A stretch of 64,000 bases of DNA from assembly GCA_905214865.1 (NCBI GenBank), contig CAJMNO010000005.1, positions 78,345 through 142,344 on the forward strand. Reading direction: 5' to 3'. This DNA is from an uncultured bacterium (GTDB lineage Bacteria > Actinomycetota > Coriobacteriia > Coriobacteriales > Atopobiaceae). Below, one piece after another: positions 23,851 to 32,365 of this stretch (the first letter of the stretch is position 1; each line of letters opens with the position of its first letter). The notes beneath the pieces are model-generated. The model made no database searches. It saw only the letters and a list, made by a program, of their open reading frames with translations, and was not told where the DNA came from. A program made the position numbers and the translations under genes.

Positions 23851-26494
23851 GGCCAGGAGGCCCAGGCGGCTTGAGGCGGGCGGCATCACGAGGCTCGCCT
23901 ACGACGTGTCCGGCATCCCGGGTGCCTCGCGGCTCCCGCGCGCCCTCGTCGTCCTCCTCGAGAACTGCGTCCGCCGAGCGCCGAGCGACGAGGAGGCCGT
24001 GCGCCTCGCCCGCCGCGTCGTCGAGGCGGGCCTCGCGGGGGCGCAGGGCGAGGAGATCGACTACATGCCGTCGCGCGTCCTGTTCCAGGACTTCACGGGC
24101 GTGCCCGTGTTCGTGGACTTCGCCTCCATGCGCGACGCCATGGTCAAGAGGGGAGGGGACGCCTCCAAGGTAAGCCCCAAGGTGCCCTGCACCCTGGTGG
24201 TGGACCACTCGGTCATCGCCGACGTGGCGGGCACCCCGGACGCGGCGGAGAGGAACCTCTCCATCGAGGCCAGGCGCAACCGCGAGCGCTTCTCGTTCCT
24301 CAAGTGGGCGGCGCACTCCTTCGACAACGTCAGGATCGTCCCCCCCGGAGAGGGCATCTGCCACCAGCTCAACATCGAGCGGTTCTGCAAGGTCGTCTCG
24401 ACCGACACGCTTGCAGACGCGGGGCAGGACGTCGCCTGCTTCGACACGCTGGTGGGGACCGACTCGCACACCACGACCGCAAACGGCCTGGGCGTGCTCG
24501 CCTGGGGCGTGGGCGGCATCGAGGCGGAGGCCGCGGCGCTCGGCCAGCCGATCTCGATGCTCGTGCCCCCCGTGGTGGAGCTCAGGCTCACCGGGCGGCT
24601 GCGCGACGGCGTGAGCGGCATGGACCTCGCCCTCACCGTGGCCCAGGCGCTGAGGGCCGCCGGCGTCGTGGGCTGCCTGGTGGAGGTGACGGGGGACGGC
24701 GTCGCCACCCTCAGCGCCACGCAGCGGGCCTGCGTCGCCAACATGACGCCCGAGTACGGCGCCACCACGACCCTCTTCCCCGTGGACGACCAGGCGGTGA
24801 GCTACCTCGCCCTGACCGGCAGGGATGCGGGCGAGATCGAGTTCGCCCAGGCATACCTGCGCATGGAGGGCGTCCTCGGGGCGACCTCCGGGCGCGTCTA
24901 CTCCCGCACGGTCGAGCTGGACCTCTCCGAGGTCGAGACGAGCCTGGCCGGCCCCTCCCGGCCCCACGCCCGCGTCACGCCCGCCGGCCTGAGGGAGCGC
25001 TTCCGCTCCTCGCTCGCCGAGCACGGCAGGTCCATGTCCGACGAAGCGGCCACGCTCCGCTTTGGGGACGACGAGGTGACGCTGCGCCACGGCGCCATCG
25101 CCATCGCCGCCATCACCAGCTGCACCACCGCCACCGACCCCGCCATGATGGTCGCGGCCGGCCTCCTCGCGCGCAACGCCGTGGAGCGCGGGCTCCAGCC
25201 CCTGCCCTGGGTCAAGAAGGTCCTCGCGCCCGGCAGCCACTCCACCTCGCTCATGCTCGCGCGCGCCGGTCTCCTCGAGCCTCTCGCCAAGCTGGGCTTC
25301 CACGTCTGCGGGTTTGGGTGCATGAGCTGCATCGGCAACTCCGGCAGCATCGCGCCCCAGCTCCACGGGGTCGCCGACCGCCTCGAGCTCACGAGCGTGC
25401 TCTCGGGCAACAGGAACTTCGACGGGCGCATCTCGCCCGACGTCAGCCAGAACTACCTCTGCGAGCCGGCGCTCGTGGTGGCCTACTCCCTCGCCGGGAC
25501 CATGGACTGCGACCTCTCCCGCGAGCCCGTGGGGGAGGGCGCGAACGGCCCCGTGTCCCTCTCCGACCTCATGCCGAGCGACGAGGAGGTGCGCCGGGTG
25601 CTCGACCGGGTCCTGACCTCGGAGCTCTTCGACGAGGGCGGCAAGGGCCTGTGGACAGGCTCAAGCACCTGGGCGGACATCGACGCGCCCTCGTCCCGCA
25701 CCTTCGACTGGGACGACGAGTCCACGTACGTCAGGCGCGCTCCCTACTTTGACGACGCGGTCGCCTCTCCCGTCATACGGGTCAGCGGCGCGAGGGCGCT
25801 CGCCCTTCTCGGCGACTTCGTGACCACCGACCACATCTCCCCGGCGGGCGCCATCGCCGCGGACTCGCCGGCCGCGCGCTACCTCCGCGAGCATGGCGTG
25901 GAGGACAAGGACTTCAACACCTATGGCAGCCGCAGGGGCAACCACGAGGTCATGGTCAGGGGGACCTTCGCCAACGTCAAGCTCCAGAACGCCCTTGCCG
26001 ACGGCAGGAGCGGCGGCTGGACCCGCGACTTCCTGGACGGGGAGGTCAAGAGCATCTTCGACGCTGCCGAGGACTATCGCGGGGGCGGCGTGCCCCTCGT
26101 GGTGGTGGCGGGCAAGATGTACGGTTCGGGCTCCAGCCGCGACTGGGCGGGCAAGGGGCCGGCGCTGCTGGGCGTCCGTGCGGTCATCGCCCAGAGCTTC
26201 GAGCGCATCCACCGCTCCAACCTCGTCCAGATGGGCATCCTGCCCCTCCAGTTCCTCGAGGGGCAGAGCGCGCAGTCGCTGGGCCTGGACGGGTCGGAGA
26301 CCTTCGACGTCTCGCCGGTCGACGTCTCCGGCGGGCTCCCCGCGAGCCGCGAGTGCGAGGTCGTCGCGCGCAAGGGCGACGGGCGAGAGGTGAGGTTCCG
26401 CTGCGTCGTGAGGGTTGACACCCCCATGGAGGGCAGCTACGTTGCCGCCGGCGGCATTCTCCCCTTCGTCCTCGACGAGCTCGTCGGGGCCTAG
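23804..26494 (+). CDS. acnA: Aconitate hydratase A
   Basis: Isomerises citrate and isocitrate through cis-aconitate with a [4Fe-4S] cluster. At 896 aa it has the AcnA/IRP length and order. VGTDSHTTTANGLGVLAWG is present, the cluster cysteines are in SCTTATDP and CGFGCMSCIGNSG, and the swivelling C-terminal domain includes GSGSSRDWAGKGP. The cluster motifs vary from the usual SCTNTSNP and GCTTCIGNSG, but the three cysteines are kept. The ATG at 23804 has GGAG 7 nt upstream, inside the end of the ATPase gene (47-nt overlap), suggesting cotranscription. No citrate synthase or isocitrate dehydrogenase is nearby, so it may serve a partial branch towards 2-oxoglutarate/glutamate (inference). Confidence 0.95.
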   Translation: MAAEETQGEFAAAVREARRPRRLEAGGITRLAYDVSGIPGASRLPRALVVLLENCVRRAPSDEEAVRLARRVVEAGLAGAQGEEIDYMPSRVLFQDFTGVPVFVDFASMRDAMVKRGGDASKVSPKVPCTLVVDHSVIADVAGTPDAAERNLSIEARRNRERFSFLKWAAHSFDNVRIVPPGEGICHQLNIERFCKVVSTDTLADAGQDVACFDTLVGTDSHTTTANGLGVLAWGVGGIEAEAAALGQPISMLVPPVVELRLTGRLRDGVSGMDLALTVAQALRAAGVVGCLVEVTGDGVATLSATQRACVANMTPEYGATTTLFPVDDQAVSYLALTGRDAGEIEFAQAYLRMEGVLGATSGRVYSRTVELDLSEVETSLAGPSRPHARVTPAGLRERFRSSLAEHGRSMSDEAATLRFGDDEVTLRHGAIAIAAITSCTTATDPAMMVAAGLLARNAVERGLQPLPWVKKVLAPGSHSTSLMLARAGLLEPLAKLGFHVCGFGCMSCIGNSGSIAPQLHGVADRLELTSVLSGNRNFDGRISPDVSQNYLCEPALVVAYSLAGTMDCDLSREPVGEGANGPVSLSDLMPSDEEVRRVLDRVLTSELFDEGGKGLWTGSSTWADIDAPSSRTFDWDDESTYVRRAPYFDDAVASPVIRVSGARALALLGDFVTTDHISPAGAIAADSPAARYLREHGVEDKDFNTYGSRRGNHEVMVRGTFANVKLQNALADGRSGGWTRDFLDGEVKSIFDAAEDYRGGGVPLVVVAGKMYGSGSSRDWAGKGPALLGVRAVIAQSFERIHRSNLVQMGILPLQFLEGQSAQSLGLDGSETFDVSPVDVSGGLPASRECEVVARKGDGREVRFRCVVRVDTPMEGSYVAAGGILPFVLDELVGA

Positions 26495-26518
26495 CGGGAT
26501 GCCGAGGGGAGGAGAAGC

Positions 26519-27532
26519 TTGATCTGTCCCAACTGCGGGTCCAACGTTCCCGATGACTCGCGCCGGTGCCCGGCGTGCCATGCCGACCTCACGCGCTCCG
26601 TGGTGGCGTCACGCCCCCAGGGCACGTGGTGCCCCAGGTGCGGCGCGCTTGTGCCCGACGGGGAGGAGGCGTGCCCCAACTGCGGCACGCCCGTCCTCGG
26701 CGACGATGCCGCCGAGGAGGCCAAGGATGAGGGGCGTGCGTGCGTGCCCCCCGTTCCCCAGGGGGAAGACGACGCGGATGGCCCCTCCGAGGCGGAGGAG
26801 ACCCACGCCATGCCCCGCATCGAGAGCGCCATCCCCTCCGAGGGCGAGGACGACGAGGTGGGGATGCGCGACCGCTTCCCGCGCGCCCGCGTCCTCACCG
26901 TCGCCCTCGGCGCCGCCGTCGTGATGATCGTGGGCCTGGCCCTCGTCATCACCCACCCCTGGAACCCGGACGCACTCGACGACCGCGCAAAGACGGACGC
27001 CGACACGTCGATGGCGGGCTACCCCGGCTACGTGAGCGCCCTTCAGGGCCAGGACAACGCCTCGGACAGCTCGGACAGCGCCATCCAGAGCGGCGACGGC
27101 GCCTCGCTCTCGAAGCTCCACGACATCTGGAAGCAGATGGGCGAGCTCGAGGCGAAGGCGGACGCGAGCCAGGAGGACTACGACAAGTACTACCTCACCG
27201 GCACCGCCGACCAGAGGTCCGAGGGCAAGGTGAGCGCGGAGCAGCTCTCGTACGACATCAGCAACCTCATCTCCTCGATCGACGACGTGGACGTAACCTC
27301 GGGCACCTACGCGGACACCGCCGACAACCTCAGAACGCTCGGCAACTGGCTCAGGAACAGGATCGACTTCCTCAAGGCGGGGTGGCAGAAGGACGCGAGC
27401 TACGACCAGCCGCAGGACCACGAGGACGAGCTCTCGTCCTACAGCACCTCGTCCGGCACCACGCTGGGGGAGTCCTACAAGCAGAACTTCGAGGACAAGT
27501 ACTCGGACTGGGAGCCCAAGCAGGTCTCATAG
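26519..27532 (+). CDS. Double zinc-ribbon single-pass membrane protein, unknown function
   Basis: The 337-aa product starts with two zinc ribbons: cysteines 3, 6, 17, 20 and 38, 41, 52, 55 in CPNCG/CPACH and CPRCG/CPNCG pairs. An acidic linker follows, then one transmembrane helix at about 124-144 (RVLTVALGAAVVMIVGLALV). The rest is a hydrophilic outer domain of about 190 residues rich in Asp, Ser, Gln and Tyr, with no family I recognise. The likely topology is ribbons inside, C-domain outside. The start is a TTG at 26519 behind GGGGAGGAG, 25 nt after acnA, so it may be cotranscribed. Similar zinc-ribbon/TM proteins in Gram-positives are often envelope-stress or cell-wall related; that is only analogy. 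Confidence 0.8.
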   Translation: MICPNCGSNVPDDSRRCPACHADLTRSVVASRPQGTWCPRCGALVPDGEEACPNCGTPVLGDDAAEEAKDEGRACVPPVPQGEDDADGPSEAEETHAMPRIESAIPSEGEDDEVGMRDRFPRARVLTVALGAAVVMIVGLALVITHPWNPDALDDRAKTDADTSMAGYPGYVSALQGQDNASDSSDSAIQSGDGASLSKLHDIWKQMGELEAKADASQEDYDKYYLTGTADQRSEGKVSAEQLSYDISNLISSIDDVDVTSGTYADTADNLRTLGNWLRNRIDFLKAGWQKDASYDQPQDHEDELSSYSTSSGTTLGESYKQNFEDKYSDWEPKQVS

Positions 27533-27618
27533 GCCCCCCGAGGGGTCCTCGCGGGTGTCCTTGACGCTTCCCAAGCGTGTTGCCTCCTGCCGAATGTGTG
27601 AAACCCACGGGCTACTGG

Positions 27619-27624
27619 TAGAAT
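27619..27624 (+). promoter_or_regulatory. Possible -10 element upstream of the cyclophilin gene
   Basis: TAGAAT in the context GGTAGAAT, 59 bp before the start codon, with only a weak -35 (TGTGAA at 27597). The same GGTAGAAT context recurs upstream of the genes at 35758 and 61619. Confidence 0.4.
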
Positions 27625-27682
27625 TAGCGAGCTAGGCAGTGAGAAGTCCGTACGTGCCACGCACGTCCCGGGAGGAGAAGCA

Positions 27683-28228
27683 ATGGGATTCTTCGGTGAG
27701 CCCCTCTATACGCCTGACTACAAGCCGCAGGGTGACGAGGTCGCCGTGTTCGACACGAGCAAGGGGACCATCAGGGTCAGGCTCGACGCCAAGGGCGCGC
27801 CCATCCACGTCGCGAACTTCTGCGAGCTCGCCTCCGCCGGGTTCTACGACGGCCTCAAGTTCCACCGCTACGTCCCGGGCTTCGTGATCCAGGGCGGGTG
27901 CCCCAACACCCGCGACATGGCCCCCGAGGACGTCGCGGCTGGCAAGCCCGGCCCCGACGGCATGCCCGGGACGGGCGGTCCCGGCTACCGCATCAGGGAG
28001 GAGTTCTCGACCAACCCCAACAACAGCCACGTGGACGGCGCGCTCGCGATGGCCCGCGCGCAGGACCCCAACTCCGCGGGGTCGCAGTTCTACTTCTGCC
28101 TTGGCCCGCAGCACATGCTCGACTCGGGATACACCGTGTTCGGCACCACCATCGAGGGCCTTGACGTCATCTCGAGCCTCAGGGCGGGCGACGTCATCAA
28201 CAGCGTGAGGATCGCCCACGAGGCGTAG
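27683..28228 (+). CDS. Peptidyl-prolyl cis-trans isomerase, cyclophilin type
   Basis: Catalyses proline isomerisation in protein folding. The 181-aa protein carries the cyclophilin core: FHRYVPGFVIQGGCPNTRD, with the catalytic Arg, and AMARAQDPNSAGSQFYFCLG. No signal peptide or lipobox is visible, so it should be cytoplasmic. The ATG at 27683 follows GGGAGGAG. It lies between two membrane-anchored proteins of unknown role (26519 and 28262), 33 nt before the TPR gene, with which it is probably cotranscribed. Confidence 0.94.
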   Translation: MGFFGEPLYTPDYKPQGDEVAVFDTSKGTIRVRLDAKGAPIHVANFCELASAGFYDGLKFHRYVPGFVIQGGCPNTRDMAPEDVAAGKPGPDGMPGTGGPGYRIREEFSTNPNNSHVDGALAMARAQDPNSAGSQFYFCLGPQHMLDSGYTVFGTTIEGLDVISSLRAGDVINSVRIAHEA

Positions 28229-28261
28229 TTTCGACAGCACAGACGCAATAGAGGAGCAACC

Positions 28262-29683
28262 GTGAATCAGCAGGCATTCGAGGCGGGTAGGAACGCGTAT
28301 AGGCAGGGCGACCTCATGGGCGCCGTGGCCCAGCTATCGGCGGCAAAGGGCCCGGGCGAGGTCTCTGGCTCCGTCGACCACCTCCTGGGGAACTGCCTCA
28401 TGAAGCTCGGCCGCTACGCCGAGGCGGCGGACTCCTACGGCGACGCGCTGAGGGACGGCTCCTATGGGCACAAGGGCGCCCTCGCCTGCAACCGCGGTCG
28501 CGCGCTCCTCGCCGCTGGCAAGGTGCAGGAGGCCATCGCCTCGCTCACGCTCGCGACCAAGGACAGCGAGTACCCCACCCCCTACAAGGCCTACGTCGCC
28601 CTGGGCAATGCCTACAAGAAGATGGGCAACGTGCGAGAGGCGGGTGTCGCCTTCCGCAACGCGGCCATCGACGAGACCAACCCCGACCCTGCCAGCGCCC
28701 TCAGGGAGCTTGGCGGCTGCTTCATGCAGATGGGACGTGCGGTCGACGCGGTGGAGGCCTACCGCACCGCGCTCGACTTCTCGACGCCCCTCCAGAACCA
28801 GAACGCCATCTACGGCGACCTCGGCCTTGCGTACGTTGCGGCCAACAGGATGTCCGAGGCGGTCGACGCCTTCAACCACGCGACCTCCGACGGCAGCTAC
28901 AAGCTCCAGCCCGAGGCCCAGGCGGCCTTCGACGCTGCCAAGAAGGCGGTCGCGGCGATCGCGGGCGACGGCCCGTCCGAGACCGACGCCTTCCTCGCGG
29001 CGGCGGGCTATGGCACCGGTGCCTACGACCCCCTCGACCCCACGGGCGCCACGGGCGACATCATGCCCTCTCCCGAGGACACCGGGTTCTTCTCCGTGAG
29101 CGAGGAGGACCTCGAGCGCAAGGAGAAGTCGGAGCGCAAGGTGCGCCGCAAGCGTAAGCACCGCGGTCTCAAGGTGTTCCTCGTGATCCTGCTCATCCTC
29201 GTCCTCCTCGGTGGTGCGGGCGCTTTTGCCTACTCCCGCGGCTACGGCTGGCCCATGCAGGACGAGGTCGTTCAGCAGATGTTCTCCGCCAACGCCTCGG
29301 GCGACGACATCAGCCAGTTCCTGAGCTCCTCTCTCTCCAGCGACCAGGCTTCCGAGATCAAGTCGCTCCTGCCCACTGGTGACACGTCCGTGACCATCGA
29401 CGGGGTGGACCGCTCCATGGCAGAGTCCACCGTCCTTGCCACCGCCAAGCTCGCGGCGGGCGGCACCCAGACCTACACCATCAAGCTCGTCCGCGACGGC
29501 ATCAGCTGGAAGGTGAGCGACGTCTCCGCCACCTACGCCTCGCAGTCGGATGGCAGCGCCTCTCTCACCTCCTCCAACACCGGCGCCGCGGACTCCAGCG
29601 TCACCTCCGCAAGCTCCGCCTCCTCGGACAGCTCCTCCACGACCAGCGGGACCACCACCTCCGGAACCATCTCCGGGGAGTAG
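28262..29683 (+). CDS. TPR-repeat single-pass membrane protein
   Basis: The 473-aa protein begins with about 230 residues of helical TPR-like repeats; units such as HLLGNCLMKLGRYAEAADSY, ALGNAYKKMGNVREAGVAFR and YGDLGLAYVAANRMSEAVDA show the alternating small/large pattern. A very basic patch (KSERKVRRKRKHRG) precedes one transmembrane helix at about 301-322. An outer domain of about 110 residues and a Ser/Thr-rich tail complete it. By the positive-inside rule the TPRs are cytoplasmic. The GTG at 28262 follows GAGGAGCAACC. It lies just before mreB; a scaffold role for an envelope complex is possible but unproven. Confidence 0.82.
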   Translation: MNQQAFEAGRNAYRQGDLMGAVAQLSAAKGPGEVSGSVDHLLGNCLMKLGRYAEAADSYGDALRDGSYGHKGALACNRGRALLAAGKVQEAIASLTLATKDSEYPTPYKAYVALGNAYKKMGNVREAGVAFRNAAIDETNPDPASALRELGGCFMQMGRAVDAVEAYRTALDFSTPLQNQNAIYGDLGLAYVAANRMSEAVDAFNHATSDGSYKLQPEAQAAFDAAKKAVAAIAGDGPSETDAFLAAAGYGTGAYDPLDPTGATGDIMPSPEDTGFFSVSEEDLERKEKSERKVRRKRKHRGLKVFLVILLILVLLGGAGAFAYSRGYGWPMQDEVVQQMFSANASGDDISQFLSSSLSSDQASEIKSLLPTGDTSVTIDGVDRSMAESTVLATAKLAAGGTQTYTIKLVRDGISWKVSDVSATYASQSDGSASLTSSNTGAADSSVTSASSASSDSSSTTSGTTTSGTISGE

Positions 29684-29739
29684 CGATACACTATTCACGC
29701 GTCCGCCGCGGGCGCGTCATGCGATAGGAACAGGGAGAA

Positions 29740-30786
29740 ATGTCGTTTCTTGACTCACTCTTCGGGGAATACGACGGTGACCTGGCAATCGACCTCGGCA
29801 CCGCGAACACCCTCGTCGCCGTTCGAGGCCAGGGCATCGTCCTGAACGAGCCCTCAGTCGTGGCCATCGACCAGAGCGCCGACAGGGTGCTTGCCGTTGG
29901 CGCCGACGCCAAGCGCATGATTGGCCGCACCCCTGGTTCCATCATCGCCGAGCGCCCGCTCAAGGATGGCGTCATCGCCGACTTCGATGTCACGGAGGTC
30001 ATGCTCCGGTACTTCATCGAGAAGGCGCGCGGCACCAGGCGCTACCCCTGGTCGCCGCGTCCCCGCGTCGTCGTCTGCGTCCCGTCGGGCGTCACCTCGG
30101 TCGAGAAGCGCGCCGTCTTCGAGGCGACCATCTCCGCTGGCGCTCGCCAGGCGTACCTCATCGAGGAGCCCATGGCCGCCGCCATCGGCGCTGACCTTCC
30201 CATCGAGGATCCCACGGGCTCCATGGTCGTCGACATCGGCGGAGGCACCACCGAGGTCGCCGTCATCGCCATGGGCGGCATCGTCGTGTCGCAGTCGATC
30301 AGGACTGCCGGTGACGAGTTTGACCAGACCATCCTCGAGCACGTCCGCGACGCCTACAACCTCTCCATCGGCGAGAGGACCGCGGAGGACATCAAGATCA
30401 AGGTCGGCTCGGCAGCCCCCCTCGCGGAGGAGCTCGACGTCGAGGTCAATGGGCGCGACGTCATGAGCGGCCTGCCCAAGACTGTCCGCATCGAGAGCGA
30501 GGAGATCCGCCGCGCGCTCGACAAGCCCCTCGACGAGGTCACCAAGGCCGTCAAGGACGCACTGGACGTCACGCCGCCCGACCTCGCCAGCGACCTCATG
30601 TACTATGGCGTGCTCCTCACCGGGGGCGGAGGGCTCCTCCGCGGGCTCGACCAGCGACTCAGGGACGAGACGGGCGTCCCGGTGAACGTCAGCCCCACCG
30701 CGCTGGAGAACGTGGTCAACGGGTGCGCGAAGGTCCTCGAGGCCAACGCGCTCTCGGGTGGCTTCGTCCAGAGCGCCGGCCTGTAG
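29740..30786 (+). CDS. mreB: Rod-shape actin homologue MreB
   Basis: Forms membrane-bound filaments that steer lateral wall synthesis. The 348-aa actin-fold ATPase has phosphate-1 AIDLGTANTLVAV, phosphate-2 VVDIGGGTTEVAVI, the connecting EEPMAAAIGADLPI and the adenosine motif LTGGGGLLRGLD. The N-terminus MSFLDSLFGEY is amphipathic, as in membrane-binding MreB. The ATG at 29740 has GGGAG upstream. It is first in the mreB-mreC-mreD-mrdA-rodA run, with gaps of about 10 nt throughout, so this is one operon. Confidence 0.97.
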   Translation: MSFLDSLFGEYDGDLAIDLGTANTLVAVRGQGIVLNEPSVVAIDQSADRVLAVGADAKRMIGRTPGSIIAERPLKDGVIADFDVTEVMLRYFIEKARGTRRYPWSPRPRVVVCVPSGVTSVEKRAVFEATISAGARQAYLIEEPMAAAIGADLPIEDPTGSMVVDIGGGTTEVAVIAMGGIVVSQSIRTAGDEFDQTILEHVRDAYNLSIGERTAEDIKIKVGSAAPLAEELDVEVNGRDVMSGLPKTVRIESEEIRRALDKPLDEVTKAVKDALDVTPPDLASDLMYYGVLLTGGGGLLRGLDQRLRDETGVPVNVSPTALENVVNGCAKVLEANALSGGFVQSAGL

Positions 30787-30796
30787 GGTAGCCGGC

Positions 30797-31777
30797 ATGC
30801 CTTTGGGAGGAAACGGCCTCAAGGGCGCGCCCGGGGTGAGGAGGAACGAGCCAAACTCCGGCATGCGCCTCATGATCGTGCTCACTGCGGTATCCATCGT
30901 GCTGTTCACCTTTGGCGCGCGCGAGTCCAGCGGCGGTGGCGTCTTCACCACCATCCGTGGCGCCGTCTCGGTCGTCACCACGCCGGTGCGCTACCTGGGC
31001 GCCGCCGTCACGGCACCGTTCCAGGGCCTGGGCAACATCTTCTCCAACCTCACCGCCAACCAGGAGACCCTCTCGGACCTCAAAGCAGAGAACGAGAAGC
31101 TGCAGGCAGAGAACAGCAAGCTCCAGGAGTCGCAGAAGACCGCCGAGAGGCTCGAGAGCCTCCTCGCGCTGCAGAGCACCTACAACCTCACGTCGGTCGC
31201 CGCCCGCGTTATCTCTGGCCCCACCGACTCGTGGAGCCAGTCGGTGACCATCGACAAGGGCACCACCTCGGGGCTGGCCGTCGGCATGGCGGTCACCGAC
31301 TCCAACGGGGTGTTGGGCCAGATAACCGAGTGCGGCGCCACGTCGGCGACCGTTCGCCTCATCACCGACGAGAACTCCGGCGTGTCGTGCATGATCCAGT
31401 CCACGCGTGCCCAGGGCATGCTCAAGGGTTCCGCCGACGGCTCGCTGAGCCTCACGCTCGTCTCGGTTGACCAGACCGTGAAGGTGGGGGACAACGTGGT
31501 CACCAGCGGCTTGGGTGGGGTATATCCCAAGGGGCTGCCCGTCGGCAAGGTCACCAGCGTGAGCAAGACCAACGGGGGCCTGTACTACGACATCGACGTC
31601 CAGCCGCTCGCCTCAACCTCCACGACCGAGGAGGTTCTTGTCATCACCTCGTTGAGCGAGGACCAGAAGGCGAGCTCGGAGGACATCTCCTCTGCCGACG
31701 CCCAGGACACCACGACCTCAGCGTCGTCCGCGTCCTCGGACAGCTCCGCCGACTCCAGCGCGAGCACCGGCCAGTAG
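30797..31777 (+). CDS. mreC: Rod-shape determining protein MreC
   Basis: A membrane-anchored elongasome scaffold. The 326-aa protein has one N-terminal transmembrane helix (about 23-40) and a coiled coil (about 88-125, TLSDLKAENEKLQAENSKLQ). The MreC beta domain follows (VAARVISGPTDSWSQSVTID, GLAVGMAVTDSNGVLGQI), then a Ser/Thr-rich C-terminal tail of about 35 residues. ATG 30797 is chosen as the first ATG after mreB (10-nt gap); its ribosome binding site is weak, and an internal GTG or ATG before the transmembrane segment remains possible. Confidence 0.92.
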   Translation: MPLGGNGLKGAPGVRRNEPNSGMRLMIVLTAVSIVLFTFGARESSGGGVFTTIRGAVSVVTTPVRYLGAAVTAPFQGLGNIFSNLTANQETLSDLKAENEKLQAENSKLQESQKTAERLESLLALQSTYNLTSVAARVISGPTDSWSQSVTIDKGTTSGLAVGMAVTDSNGVLGQITECGATSATVRLITDENSGVSCMIQSTRAQGMLKGSADGSLSLTLVSVDQTVKVGDNVVTSGLGGVYPKGLPVGKVTSVSKTNGGLYYDIDVQPLASTSTTEEVLVITSLSEDQKASSEDISSADAQDTTTSASSASSDSSADSSASTGQ

Positions 31778-31786
31778 GGAGGCACC

Positions 31787-32356
31787 GTGCAGGTTAACGA
31801 CAGCAACAGGAGGAGAAGGAGCATAGGGAGGCTCGGGCTCGTCTGCCTCGTGCTCCAGCTCGCCCTCGCGCCCAACATCGGCATCGCCGACGGGCGCATC
31901 AACTTCGCGCTCGTGTTCTCCGCCTACGTCGCCCTCACCATCGGTGGCAGGACGGGGGTCCTCTGCGGCTTCCTCGGCGGGCTCGCCTTCGACCTCTGCA
32001 CCACCGGTCCCTTCGGGCTCATGACGCTCCTGCTCACGGTGGGGTCGTTCGTGCTGGGAATGGAGGATCGCAACCGCATCGCCGAGGACCTCTCGGGCTC
32101 CATCACGATCTTCCTCATCGTCTCGTTCATCGTCACGCTGCTCTACCACCTCGCCATGTTCCTGGTGGGGCAGGCGAGCTCGTTCTACGACGTCTTCGTG
32201 CTCAGGACGCTGCCCACCTTCGCCCTCACCGCCATCGCCTTCCTCCCGTTCGCGTTCGTGGGGTCCCACGGCAGCGGGGCGCCCCTTTCCTCCCTCAAGG
32301 GCGGGGCGGGGTTCGTGCGCAGGCGCTCCGGCAAGTTCGACCTCGGCAACCTCTAA
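31787..32356 (+). CDS. mreD: Rod-shape determining protein MreD
   Basis: A small polytopic membrane protein of the elongasome: 189 aa, about five hydrophobic helices, with the family-like FSAYVALTIGGRTGVLCGFL and GLAFDLCTTGPFGLMTLLLT. The basic N-terminus (NRRRRSIG) fits an inside start. GTG 31787 follows GGGAGGCACC, 9 nt after mreC. The assignment leans on both sequence and its fixed place between mreC and mrdA. Confidence 0.88.
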   Translation: MQVNDSNRRRRSIGRLGLVCLVLQLALAPNIGIADGRINFALVFSAYVALTIGGRTGVLCGFLGGLAFDLCTTGPFGLMTLLLTVGSFVLGMEDRNRIAEDLSGSITIFLIVSFIVTLLYHLAMFLVGQASSFYDVFVLRTLPTFALTAIAFLPFAFVGSHGSGAPLSSLKGGAGFVRRRSGKFDLGNL

Positions 32357-32365
32357 GGTCACGCC

